Shown here piece by piece: positions 45,651-54,815 of a stretch of DNA of 64,000 nt; position 1 is the first letter of the stretch; each line of letters opens with the position of its first letter. Where the stretch lies: positions 12,524,212 through 12,588,211 of the forward strand of contig JAKZAP010000021.1 of NCBI GenBank assembly GCA_023053575.1, given 5' to 3'. Position numbers and translations under genes: made by a program. Under the pieces are notes generated by a model that had not been told where the DNA came from, did not search any database, and saw nothing but the letters and a program-made list of their open reading frames with translations. Source of the stretch: Branchinecta lynchi (Eukaryota > Arthropoda > Branchiopoda > Anostraca > Branchinectidae).

Positions 45651-45825
45651 TGATGAAAAATACGCAGTATTTTCACTAATTGTGGCTCATCCAAAGCTGC
45701 TGCGTATGACGTTTGCTTTCATCGGTGCGTCCGTTTGGGTGATTTGTAGCTGGAGCGCCATCCGCGGTTTCGGTCGTTCAAGCATCGAAAAAATGAAGCA
45801 CTACGAAGTCTGTCGTCGATGGTCT

Positions 45826-47853
45826 TTACAGTTGTGGATATGCATGCTGTGAAGGACATGATTGTGGCGCGGTGGGGACGCTTTGGTACTGCATGTGACT
45901 TGCATTCCTGACGACAGACTCCATTGCAATGTTACTAGAAACAGATGCACCAATTAGACGATTCAGATTTTTGTACAACACGAGCAAAAAATACGCAAAC
46001 ACGACTTGTGAAATTAATAGAACTGTAAAAATAGTAATATACAAATATTCACGTGCGTTAAAATTCCCCGAAAAATCTTGACTTGACGATTGGAAAAGTG
46101 GCAAGTTACTACGAATTGAGTTTTCAACGTCTGTCAGTGACATTTGAACCGTGAAATCTTTCTCAATGTTTTGGGCTAGCCTCTTTCTGTCGATGGTAGC
46201 CCTTACTTCCGATTTTTGGTTTTCTGTTAGATCATTCATTACCGAATTTAGGTCATATTTTATTTCGGAAATCGTGATATTCGGAAATGGAATAGAAATC
46301 TCAATCGAAGATTTTCTGTGAAAACTTGCTTTCAGAATAAAATTCGAACTGTAGATGTTACAATAGTCTTTAGTCTCGATAAAGTATGTACCAATACTGA
46401 TATTTTTGATCGTATGACTAGTTTGAGTATCTACTTCATTCGACATTGGGCATGTTATCGTTAGCAATTCTGGATGTGGAGTAGAAATAACAACTTCTTC
46501 TGGTGAAATATTTTCTACGATCGACTTTGACAGTGACACAATTTTCTTTTCGCATAGTTGCTGTACTAACGAAGGGGATCCTAGCCATGCTGCATAATTA
46601 CAGCAGGGGCTGGATGACTTATAGACAAGAAAATTTGATGTTGTGATTATGTCACTGCTAGTCGTAATCGTATGAGACATATGTTCGTCATTAAGACTTA
46701 GGTAGAACTGGTGGTCATCGCTTACTGCGAACCATGGAGATGAAGGGATTGAAAGGGTGAAGTTTTGTGAATCTGGGAATAGGAGCGAAGGAAAACTCTT
46801 AACGTTGTAAACAGAGTAAAAACTTGACGATTTCGTTACCAAAGGAATGTCGCACGTTACTAAGATGAAGCCGTTTTTAGGATGCATGAAGCATTTCACG
46901 TGCTCAAAATATGACCATACATCTTTAATCGAAAGTGCGAAATCTAGGTTGTTTGGTAACTTAATCTTCAGTTCCTTCAAGATCTCTACAAGCTTCGTTG
47001 ACGGGATAAGATTCATTGGAAACTTGTTGCTACTTAATGAAATAAAGTCACGGTATAATTTGTTCAAATTCGCTCTGTATCTTGATATGCTACCGCGTAC
47101 AGTGTCCAGAGTTGCTTCCAGGTATGAATGAATATCGGACAGTATAACCGGTAGCTTCCAAGCAAAGCTGATTTGACTTTTCATTAAGCCAGTTTGGAAT
47201 TTATTTAAAGTTTCTGTAATCTCGTCCAAAGTGTCATTATTAATCTTATAAATCATTGCCGGAATGTCATGAATGATCGAAGCTTGGAGAGAATTGATTG
47301 ACTCCAGTTGTTTAACTTTGCTTGTCATATTACCTAATTGATCAGCAATAGCATTGACTTTCGATCTAGTTGCTACACCAAAAAGGAATGAAAAACCTTC
47401 CCCCAGCCAATCAGAAAGCGAATCAGCCCGTTTCTTACGATTCGGACTGTCTTGATTCACCAAAAAGTGAATTGAATCTAATTCTTTTCTAAGTTCTTCA
47501 ATCTCTCTTTTGAAAATTAAATATCTCTTTTGCAATCCATCCTTTATTCCAGTTTTGATTATATCTTTGTTGTTCTCTCTTTCTTCTTTGGTAATCTGGA
47601 TATCATTTTCGAAGAATTTGATGTTATCCACAATAGAAATATTGTTTATGTTCATGACCTGGTTGTTCAGCTCAGCTACAGTCCTGTCTAAAGATCCAGT
47701 GTCAATCTTGCATGCAATGGTCCAAACGGCGCTGGAGATCTTCAGACGCTGCGGTAATTTCCGATACAGCATTCCATATTGTAGCTTGGAGTCTGTAGCT
47801 CCTCTCGTTGTCAAGAATGTGATCAGCCCAACTAGGAGTAGCAGCGAATTCAT
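45826..47853 (-). CDS. Env-like glycoprotein of the gypsy-type element
   Basis: 675 residues. A hydrophobic signal peptide (about 2-15) is followed by an ectodomain with several N-glycosylation sites. A basic cleavage site of the furin type (RKKR, 139-142) precedes a hydrophobic glycine-containing segment (about 143-160) that looks like a fusion peptide. A transmembrane helix lies at about 605-627, leaving a ~48-residue tail. This is the layout of the errantivirus env group, which is related to baculovirus F proteins. It starts 11 bp after the pol frame ends and would normally be expressed from a spliced RNA. The frame is intact. Function in cell entry is inference only. Confidence 0.82.
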   Translation of the reverse strand: MNSLLLLVGLITFLTTRGATDSKLQYGMLYRKLPQRLKISSAVWTIACKIDTGSLDRTVAELNNQVMNINNISIVDNIKFFENDIQITKEERENNKDIIKTGIKDGLQKRYLIFKREIEELRKELDSIHFLVNQDSPNRKKRADSLSDWLGEGFSFLFGVATRSKVNAIADQLGNMTSKVKQLESINSLQASIIHDIPAMIYKINNDTLDEITETLNKFQTGLMKSQISFAWKLPVILSDIHSYLEATLDTVRGSISRYRANLNKLYRDFISLSSNKFPMNLIPSTKLVEILKELKIKLPNNLDFALSIKDVWSYFEHVKCFMHPKNGFILVTCDIPLVTKSSSFYSVYNVKSFPSLLFPDSQNFTLSIPSSPWFAVSDDHQFYLSLNDEHMSHTITTSSDIITTSNFLVYKSSSPCCNYAAWLGSPSLVQQLCEKKIVSLSKSIVENISPEEVVISTPHPELLTITCPMSNEVDTQTSHTIKNISIGTYFIETKDYCNIYSSNFILKASFHRKSSIEISIPFPNITISEIKYDLNSVMNDLTENQKSEVRATIDRKRLAQNIEKDFTVQMSLTDVENSIRSNLPLFQSSSQDFSGNFNAREYLYITIFTVLLISQVVFAYFLLVLYKNLNRLIGASVSSNIAMESVVRNASHMQYQSVPTAPQSCPSQHAYPQL

Positions 47854-47864
47854 GATGGCTGCAA

Positions 47865-49169
47865 CTAAAATTTCAAATTAGTGAATCGTTGCTTGAGGTT
47901 CTTTCTGAGGCTGTAGCGTTCGTTCCCTCTGTCCAGTGCAGGTTGTGTCTGAAAACTGGTTCCAGGTGTTACCTGTTGGGGAACAGCGGGGGAACTAGTG
48001 CTATTTCTGAATGGGTTCCAGTCAAATTGTGACTGCTGAGAGCTAGAACTCTGACTAGACCTAGACGTAGCATCAGTGCTAGGTAAAGCGGGTGATGATG
48101 CTAGAGTAGGCGTGCCAAAATGAGATGATTGGTGGCTCGAATTCAGCAGTTCGGAGTCATACTCGACTGGGTTTTGCTCAGGAAGTTGCTCAGAATTTGT
48201 GCTATCTGAACTTGCGTTTGCTTGACTAGAACTAGGAGAACTTGGAGTGTCGTAGCACGAAGCGTCTGGTTGCTGATGATGTTGATTAATCATGGGGGAA
48301 GAAACTGGGACGAAAAGATTAGAGCTAGGTGAGCGTGATGTCTTTGGCTCTATCACTATAGCCTTTCTTTCGTTGATGTTTTCCCACAGATTTCTATCAG
48401 GAACGACCTTCAAAGAATTTCTGTGCTTTTTGATTTGTTTTGCTGTTTGGCTGTGCTGCAAAACAAAAATGTCGGGTTGGTTTGGGTAAACCCGTAGGAC
48501 AATCCAAGGACCATGGAACTTTGGGGCAAATCTTTTATTTCCCGGTTGAAGGCGAACTTCTTCGACGTAGACATAGTCATCGACTTTGATTTCTTGGACA
48601 TAGCCCTTCTTATCATACTGTTTTTTGTAGTCAGTCTTATTCTTTTTGTCGTTTCGTCGAACTAGTTCATAGGCCTTGAACATATTTTCCATTACTGTTC
48701 TGAAGTAAGTCTCATAGTTGTGATATTTGACAATCGAGGGTTGGTCAAAAACTATGTTAGCTGGCAACACTGGCGGACGGCCGTAGAAAAGCTCAAAAGG
48801 CGTAAAACCCGTGGTAGAGTGAACGCTTGTGTTGTAGCACAATGCCACGAAACTAAGAAATTCTGGCCATGCGCATTGTTTACCAGCAACATAAGTGGAC
48901 AACATTTTGCTTATGGCTTTAACGGACGTTTCCGCTAAATCCGAACAAGGTCTATACGCTAGTATAAACTGTTTCTTGATTCCAAAAGCTTCGCAAAGCT
49001 GCAAATTGAGCTTTGACCGAAATGAGGCATGGTTGTCAGTTACTATCTTTTCTGCTAGACCGGCAGTGGCAAAAACATTATTTACAAAAGCGGAAACAAC
49101 AGTTTCTGCTTGTAAGTTTGGCAATGGGATGCACCACACGAAACGTGTGAAGCCATCCTGGACAATCAA
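47865..49169 (-). CDS. Integrase catalytic and C-terminal part (pol, downstream frame)
   Basis: 434 residues. It contains the second acidic residue of the integrase triad in VTDNHASF and the glutamate in LAETSV about 35 residues later, then a WPEFLSFVALCYN segment and a FELFYGRPP motif typical of gypsy integrases. The C-terminal ~150 residues are rich in Ser, Pro and Gln. The first catalytic aspartate lies in the upstream frame (YADSFGKL). The frame is entered by no recognised signal: two GTTTTG words 17 nt apart bracket the break, which looks like a small insertion. The first codon is TTG, so this is not an independent gene. Confidence 0.85.
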   Translation of the reverse strand: MIVQDGFTRFVWCIPLPNLQAETVVSAFVNNVFATAGLAEKIVTDNHASFRSKLNLQLCEAFGIKKQFILAYRPCSDLAETSVKAISKMLSTYVAGKQCAWPEFLSFVALCYNTSVHSTTGFTPFELFYGRPPVLPANIVFDQPSIVKYHNYETYFRTVMENMFKAYELVRRNDKKNKTDYKKQYDKKGYVQEIKVDDYVYVEEVRLQPGNKRFAPKFHGPWIVLRVYPNQPDIFVLQHSQTAKQIKKHRNSLKVVPDRNLWENINERKAIVIEPKTSRSPSSNLFVPVSSPMINQHHQQPDASCYDTPSSPSSSQANASSDSTNSEQLPEQNPVEYDSELLNSSHQSSHFGTPTLASSPALPSTDATSRSSQSSSSQQSQFDWNPFRNSTSSPAVPQQVTPGTSFQTQPALDRGNERYSLRKNLKQRFTNLKF

Positions 49170-52100
49170 AACATGTCTATAGCCAAAACATAGCTATAGT
49201 ACTCGTTTTCGACGAGTTTTCCAAAAGAATCAGCGTATAAAATTTGCATTGGCGCATCGCATATGTTATTTTCGCGTAGTGGAGCTCTTATGTGCCTAAA
49301 CGTAGGCTTTTTCATCAGTAGGCATTCATGGCAATGGGAAACAAGTCTTTTAGTTGTTGAAGACATATCTTTGAAGTGTACAAATTTCCGAAGTTTGGCC
49401 AGAACCTTCGCAAATCCTAAATGGGAACCCATGATCGAGTCTTTGTGAAAATAATCTATTACCGGATGGATTAGGTTAGCCGGAAGAACGACTTTCAAGG
49501 GATAACCGATTCCGTTTTCATCTAATGAATCTAAGTAATAGAGAATTCCGTTAACTATTGCTAAGGAGTTTAAAATGTTCTTGAGCCATGAAGCTACGCT
49601 TTTCGTATCAGAACCTCGCAATTGGTTCTGATTCAGGAAGTCTCGTGCACTGAATACTTCCTGTGCCCTGAATTTTGTTTTACGAGGAAACTTTCCGCCA
49701 AAGTGCCTCGAGCCGGCTGTCCTCTGCGGATCAGCAGCGGCCTCTCTCTGAGAATCCCTACCAACAATCTCTTCCTTGAGAATTGATGGGCAAGACAGGT
49801 GCGCATCTGTCTTTAGATTCTTTACAAATGCTGAAACAACGAAATCATCGAAATCATTCTGTGGACCCGCTCCACTTACTAGAAATTTCTTTTGTTCTAG
49901 AAATTCTATGACGGTTCTTAATTCAAGGTCCTTTCGTTGCAGCAAAAAAATATTTTCAGGGCTAAAATGTGCAAACCGTGTTTGCTGAGACGTCTCTTTT
50001 ATTCCGCTAGATGCCACTAAGCGGATGGGGAGGGTCGCATTTGACCCTGGGGATCCCCCACGCGATAAGTAATCACTTGACATCGCGTTACCTGGCATGT
50101 ACCTTATGCAGAGAGAGTATGATGCGATTTCTAGTGCGTATCTTTGCAGTTTTTGGTTCACAGTCTTGAAACTTTGCAAATGCAACAATGGGCGATGATC
50201 AGTAAAAAGATAAATTTCAGCCGCAAAAACAATGTGATGAAACTTCCTCAGAGCCTGCACAATGCCATACATTTCTTTCTCTGTCACAGACCATTTCAGT
50301 TGGCTTGGCTTGAACGTTTTCGACATAGTCGCTACTATATACAATTTCCCATCCCCTCGCCTTTGTAGGAGTTGCGCTCCCATTGCGTAAGAAGAAGAAT
50401 CTACGATTAAAACATAAGGTTTGTTGGGATCCGGATGTTTTAAGACGCAATCTGTTGTTAACTTCTGTTTTACTTCTAGGAAAGCTCTCTCACATTCGTC
50501 GTTCCAAGTGAATAAGACGTTTTTACGAAGTAAAAGATTGAGAGGGTAAACTATGTTCTGGAAGTTCTTGTAAAACCGTTGGTAAAAACCAGCCATGCCA
50601 AGAAATGATTTGACAGATTTCTTATCTTTGGGCCTGGGCATGTCTCTGAGTGCTTGTATTTTGTCTTCTATCGGTTTTATGGAGTTACCGCTAACCTTGA
50701 ATCCGATAAAATCAATTTCGTTCTTGAAAAATACAGCTTTCGACTTTTTAAGCTTTATCCCGTGCCGTTGCATGGTTGCTAAAAACTTTTCAAGATTGTC
50801 GACATGTTGACGCATTGATTTTGCCATTAAGACGAAGTCGTCAATGAAGCTGCACGCAAAATCTAAATCTTTCAGTAAAAGATTGGCAAACCTGCTAAAA
50901 AGTAGACTAGCATTCTTAGCACCAAATGGCATACATTTGTACTGATACCTTTTCCCGTCAAAAGTGAAACCAAAATATTGCTTGGAATCGTCTTCGATTT
51001 CAATGGAATGAAATGCGGAATTTACATCAAATTTAGAATAGATTGTGCTATCTTTTTCTGATGTAAAATTTCCGATTTTCCAAAGAACAGATTCGGGATC
51101 TGGTTGTGGGTATCTAGAACGTACTGTGATTGAGTTGAGGTGGCGCAAATCTAGGACTAATCTAGAGCTAGCTAGAGTGATTTCTTTTGGTTTTGAGCCA
51201 TCGGGATTTTTCTTCGTGACTAGCAAAATTGGACTCGAGGCCGTCCCGTCATTTTCTTCGATTATCCCGTTTTCAAGCAAAGATTGAATATGCAATTTGA
51301 CAACAGGTTGAAGTTTTAAAGCTATCGGGTACTGTTTGATGCAAAAGTTTGCATCTTCGCCTGGCATAATGTCAACTTTACATTTAAGTAAATCAGTTTT
51401 CGTACAATCTAGTGGCGTTTCAGCAAAGCAATCTCGATATTTCAACAATATAGACTGGACCTCTGCAAGAAATTCATTTGGAACCGTCGACAAATTAAAC
51501 GCTTTGAGGTACTCTTTGTCCTCATCATGCAAAATCAATTTCTTTACTGCACCCACACTCTGAGGTGTAAAGCTCTTTCCCTCAATGTTACTATCTCTAT
51601 GACCACAAAAACTAGCGCCTTTGTTTTGATCTGTACTGTAACGAGGAATTTCTGAATGATCATCCGTCATCGTAAACACGCTTACGTTCGGCTCAAAATG
51701 TGCCAAAATTTCCCGTTTGCGAATTCTAATGGGTTTCTGTGTCAGATTGTAGATCAACAAGGGTGCTCTATTTTTGCTTGCTTGGGTGAATGACAGCTCG
51801 ACCAATGCTCCAGAAAGTGGTGGCTTGGATGGGTCTGTGACTTCAAGTGGCGTTACTACACCATTTAGAGAATCAACAGGCCTAAGCGTCTTAGCATTAT
51901 GCAATTCATAGGACATAGGGGGAATAATGATTGTGGAGGATGCAGAAAGCAAAATTGGTGAATCTGATTCATTTTGACTTTTCATACTGCCTTCAGCTAA
52001 AGTTACACTCGCTAACTTTGCTGCTTTGTCGCAGAACTTTAACTGTCCTGTCTTAAATCTGACAACCGCGTCATACTCGGAAAGGAAATTTAATCCTAGG

Positions 52101-52483
52101 AGTATGTCTTGCTTGATATTAATCTTATCAACTACGACAAATGTTTGACCGAAATTCTGATTTTCTATGCGAAAAGGAATTTTTACTTGGCCATAACATC
52201 TTATGCCATTTCCTGAAATACTTTCCAATCTTCCAGTCGGGAATAGGGTTAGCTTATTTTTTCGCGAAAGCTCATCATAAAATGTCTTTTTGATCAGGCA
52301 GACTTCGGCGCCTGAATCAACAAAGGAATCGTGTTCTTTTCCAAAAATCCGAACTCGTACTAACATAGGATAGTTACCAGTAGAGTTATCTTTCAAACTA
52401 CTAATCAAATTAAAATCACTTATCTCTCGAAGGTCTGAATTTGGTGCTCGGAGTGTGCCTTCAGGAATGTCTTGTTCCGTCAC
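49166..52483 (-). CDS. Pol polyprotein: protease, reverse transcriptase, RNase H, integrase N-terminus
   Basis: 1105 residues. An aspartic protease (FVDSGAEVCLIKK, DSG at 56-58) is followed by a reverse transcriptase (about 390-610) with KFDVNSAFHSIEI, CMPFGAKNASLLFSRF and FIDDFVLMAKS (FIDD in place of the usual Y-x-DD). RNase H (about 670-800) has VLIVDSSSYAMGAQL and LFTDHRPLLHL. An integrase zinc-binding region (SHCHECLLMKK) and the first catalytic aspartate (YADSFGKL) are near the end. It terminates inside the integrase core through a frame break at about 49170-49200. The listed start is GTG; the real entry is by -1 frameshifting from gag, since the frame stays open from the slippery site. 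Confidence 0.92.
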   Translation of the reverse strand: MTEQDIPEGTLRAPNSDLREISDFNLISSLKDNSTGNYPMLVRVRIFGKEHDSFVDSGAEVCLIKKTFYDELSRKNKLTLFPTGRLESISGNGIRCYGQVKIPFRIENQNFGQTFVVVDKINIKQDILLGLNFLSEYDAVVRFKTGQLKFCDKAAKLASVTLAEGSMKSQNESDSPILLSASSTIIIPPMSYELHNAKTLRPVDSLNGVVTPLEVTDPSKPPLSGALVELSFTQASKNRAPLLIYNLTQKPIRIRKREILAHFEPNVSVFTMTDDHSEIPRYSTDQNKGASFCGHRDSNIEGKSFTPQSVGAVKKLILHDEDKEYLKAFNLSTVPNEFLAEVQSILLKYRDCFAETPLDCTKTDLLKCKVDIMPGEDANFCIKQYPIALKLQPVVKLHIQSLLENGIIEENDGTASSPILLVTKKNPDGSKPKEITLASSRLVLDLRHLNSITVRSRYPQPDPESVLWKIGNFTSEKDSTIYSKFDVNSAFHSIEIEDDSKQYFGFTFDGKRYQYKCMPFGAKNASLLFSRFANLLLKDLDFACSFIDDFVLMAKSMRQHVDNLEKFLATMQRHGIKLKKSKAVFFKNEIDFIGFKVSGNSIKPIEDKIQALRDMPRPKDKKSVKSFLGMAGFYQRFYKNFQNIVYPLNLLLRKNVLFTWNDECERAFLEVKQKLTTDCVLKHPDPNKPYVLIVDSSSYAMGAQLLQRRGDGKLYIVATMSKTFKPSQLKWSVTEKEMYGIVQALRKFHHIVFAAEIYLFTDHRPLLHLQSFKTVNQKLQRYALEIASYSLCIRYMPGNAMSSDYLSRGGSPGSNATLPIRLVASSGIKETSQQTRFAHFSPENIFLLQRKDLELRTVIEFLEQKKFLVSGAGPQNDFDDFVVSAFVKNLKTDAHLSCPSILKEEIVGRDSQREAAADPQRTAGSRHFGGKFPRKTKFRAQEVFSARDFLNQNQLRGSDTKSVASWLKNILNSLAIVNGILYYLDSLDENGIGYPLKVVLPANLIHPVIDYFHKDSIMGSHLGFAKVLAKLRKFVHFKDMSSTTKRLVSHCHECLLMKKPTFRHIRAPLRENNICDAPMQILYADSFGKLVENEYYSYVLAIDMF

Positions 52484-52501
52484 TCCGCTTAAAAGTTTAA
52501 A
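52449..52501 (-). promoter_or_regulatory. -1 programmed ribosomal frameshift signal at gag/pol
   Basis: On the minus strand the heptamer TTTAAAC (52501-52495) is in the correct gag phase (T TTA AAC), two codons before the gag stop. A 7-nt spacer (52494-52488) is followed by a 7-bp stem CGGAGTG (52487-52481) with CACTCCG (52455-52449), and an inner GGAA/TTCC pairing can form in the 25-nt loop. Shifting back one base at the heptamer enters the pol frame with no stop before the protease. Heptamer, spacer and stem all fit the standard arrangement. Confidence 0.88.
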
Positions 52502-53517
52502 TCACAGGTCCTCTGTGGATGACCTCCGCCACATGTCCAGCACTGCATATCCACACGACTTTTTGACCTAGAACGACTCGCGGACCGATTTTTACTTTGT
52601 TCATTCCGAGAAAAAGATCGAGAACGCGCGCGGTAACGAGCAGGGTCATCTGCCCGGAAGCATTGCCTTTCACTGTTAAAGACACTGTTACGAGAAAATC
52701 TTTGAGAAGCACCTCTTTGTGTCTGATTGGCGGGAGGATAAAAATTTCTATCGTTTGAAAATTTCGCTCTAGTGGAATCATTTTTACTGTCATTACGAGT
52801 TCGATTTTGAAACCCTTTGTTAAAGTAAGCCCCTCTGCCTCGTCTCGTAGTCGACCTCCCACGTTGATTTGATGATGCTGGTCTTGGATTCGACGTTACC
52901 GTCATGTTATTCACACCGGCGATCACTGATGATATTGTTCCTTCTCCACCACCCCTTAAACTCTTTGCCCTTAGTCCTTGCTCATAGCCTTCAGCCAGTA
53001 TCTTAGCCGCCTCAAAATTGTCAGGATTTTGCATCACTATGCCGTTAAAAATTTCTTCTTTCACTCCCTTTAGAAATGACTGGAGTTTTGCCGTATCCAA
53101 AATCGCGAGCACTTCGGCATTTGTCGAATTTCCATATACTAGACGCATTTGTTTTGAAACACGGTCACAAAATGCATTTATTGTCTCATCGTCTCTTTGC
53201 ATTAGCTGTGATTGTTCTGTTAAGAGGACGGCCTTAGATCTGAGTTTGAATTTTTCTCTGAAGGAACTTTCCAAGAGGTCGAATGATCCAAAAGCTTGAA
53301 CTGGCGGGTCTTGAGCTGAAGCTGCCGCGAGTTTTTCGTTTATAAAAGCTTTGACCTCTTGGGGGACTCTGAATCTTGCAAGACGCAGGGTTGCGTTAAT
53401 TGTTGAGTTTGCTGTATATTCGTGAATGTCTCTCAAGTTATTCAGGAAGGTGGGGAGATTCTTAATGTTCGTAAGTTCTTGAAGCTCTTGAAGGGGGTTG
53501 AAAGTTTGGCTCGCCAT
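52489..53517 (-). CDS. Gag-like protein
   Basis: 342 residues, ATG start at 53517. The N-terminal two thirds are helical-looking, with the capsid-like segment FDLLESSFREKFKLRSKAVL and INAFCDRVSKQMRLVYGN. The C-terminal third is rich in Arg, Ser and Asn (RARSRSFSRNE, SASRSRSKSR) and ends with a compact zinc knuckle C-WT-C-GGG-H-PQRT-C, one residue shorter than the usual CX2CX4HX4C spacing. It would package element RNA and form the particle. The stop is at 52491-52489, just after the frameshift heptamer. A ~220-nt leader separates it from the primer binding site. Confidence 0.88.
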   Translation of the reverse strand: MASQTFNPLQELQELTNIKNLPTFLNNLRDIHEYTANSTINATLRLARFRVPQEVKAFINEKLAAASAQDPPVQAFGSFDLLESSFREKFKLRSKAVLLTEQSQLMQRDDETINAFCDRVSKQMRLVYGNSTNAEVLAILDTAKLQSFLKGVKEEIFNGIVMQNPDNFEAAKILAEGYEQGLRAKSLRGGGEGTISSVIAGVNNMTVTSNPRPASSNQRGRSTTRRGRGAYFNKGFQNRTRNDSKNDSTRAKFSNDRNFYPPANQTQRGASQRFSRNSVFNSERQCFRADDPARYRARSRSFSRNEQSKNRSASRSRSKSRVDMQCWTCGGGHPQRTCDLNF

Positions 53518-53735
53518 AGCAATTCACTGGTGGTTTTGATGAAAAATCCCGCGGTGGTAGATGGCAGAAATTTAAAGGAAAATTTTGGGGAACAAAAATT
53601 AAAAAAAAAATTAATTAAAATTTGTATTTACCCCCGAACTCGTAATGTCAAATAAAGAAAAATGATTTACTTACTCGATTCCACTAGGATTTTGTAGCCT
53701 CACAGACACTTAACACTTATAGTATGGTAAACAAA

Positions 53736-53753
53736 TCCCTGCTTTTGACACCA
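53736..53753 (-). other. Primer binding site
   Basis: Two nucleotides after the 5' LTR, the minus strand reads TGGTGTCAAAAGCAGGGA. TGG complements the tRNA CCA end, and TGGTGTCA is the type seen in elements primed by leucine tRNA; the assignment is tentative. Confidence 0.7.
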
Positions 53754-53755
53754 CT

Positions 53756-54035
53756 TGTCAGGGATGTGCGAGTGGGTACTCGGGCTTAAAGCTGGTGCGA
53801 AGTCGGTATACGAAATAGCTAGTTATTTATTTACAACATTGACTAACGTATAACAGAATGGTTGAATAGGCAATGCTTGGACGATCGAAACCGATCTCCA
53901 GTATATATATGATCACTGAAGGTTATCTTCTTCTCCGACAGAAGTAGGCCTCACGTACTCTCAAGTTGTTGACCGTCCTACTTCTGTTGGGACTTTCTCT
54001 GAGATGGGATGGCGGCTCCTATGTCATGGGTGACA
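53756..54035 (-). repeat. 5' LTR of the gypsy-type element
   Basis: 280 bp, no difference from 45359-45638 seen by eye. Same TG...CA ends, TATA-like run and AATAAA motif. Confidence 0.93.
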
Positions 54036-54040
54036 CCTAC

Positions 54041-54815
54041 GGTTTGCGAAGTGAAGAGGAGTTATATAGCCTATGCCAGAGAGGACTATCTGAAGTTGTG
54101 CAGCCAACCTTTCGTTTCATCAAACCATGTTTCTGCTTTCGAGTGGAAAGCTCCGCTCTAGCACGCAAGCAGGCAGGCACCAGTTTGAAATTGAAGATGG
54201 ATTAGAATCTGGTGTTAAATATAGTGTTAGATCTAGTTAAAAATCTAAAAAAGATCTGGTAAATATAGTGTTAAAATCTGGTTTAAATATAAGTATTAAA
54301 TATATGCGGCAGTTACCCGGTCCCATAGCCAACATATCTTCTTTGAGTGATAAATAGAAAAATCTAGAGCAAATCAAAAAGTGGCTTTTTACCACGGGTC
54401 CGAAAGTGCTGCCATCTATTTTTTCTATCCATTTGTGTTCGCGATTTCAGCTGAGTTTATCATTCGTTTTTTTGCACTTGGGTGTGCGGTAGAGAAATGG
54501 TATCAGATGTACATCTTAAACTTTAGAACTTCTCTCCTTGCTAAAGAAATTGGAGCTTATCCTTTGCTCCTTTCTAAGTGGTGACGTTAGAAAGTTGGCC
54601 TACGGCAAAAAAGTCAACTTTTGAACTAAGACAGGTAGAATTTTTTTTTCAACGGCAATCGATAGCCGTTGATGAGCTGATCAAAGTATATGGCATCCGT
54701 TTTTTGTTACAAAGACTCCTTCGTGAGATACACCAGTTTGAAAGTTTCAAGGGGTTGACAACTTCAGTAGGAATGTACACACGAAACCAACAATAGGCGA
54801 TACCAGCTGTGAGAT
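54041..54815. other. Helitron-like element interior, unassigned
   Basis: Repeated short words (AAATATAGTGTTA, ATCTGGT) around 54210-54300. No helicase, Rep or other protein motif is seen in any frame. Confidence 0.4.

Larger units (their letters stand above)
45359..54035 (-). mobile_element. Ty3/gypsy-type LTR retroelement with env-like gene
   Basis: 8.68 kb on the minus strand: LTR, primer binding site, gag, pol, env-like frame, polypurine tract, LTR. The 5-bp duplication CCTAC flanks it (45354-45358, 54036-54040). The two 280-bp LTRs look identical by eye, so the insertion is recent. It has the layout of errantivirus-like gypsy elements. Gag and pol are joined by a -1 frameshift signal. 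Pol is broken once within the integrase, so this copy is probably not self-sufficient. Confidence 0.93.

Noticed and set aside
49166..49205. A second programmed frameshift between the pol and integrase frames
   Set aside because: No slippery heptamer in the short overlap, and the break falls in the middle of a catalytic domain; damage or sequence error fits better.
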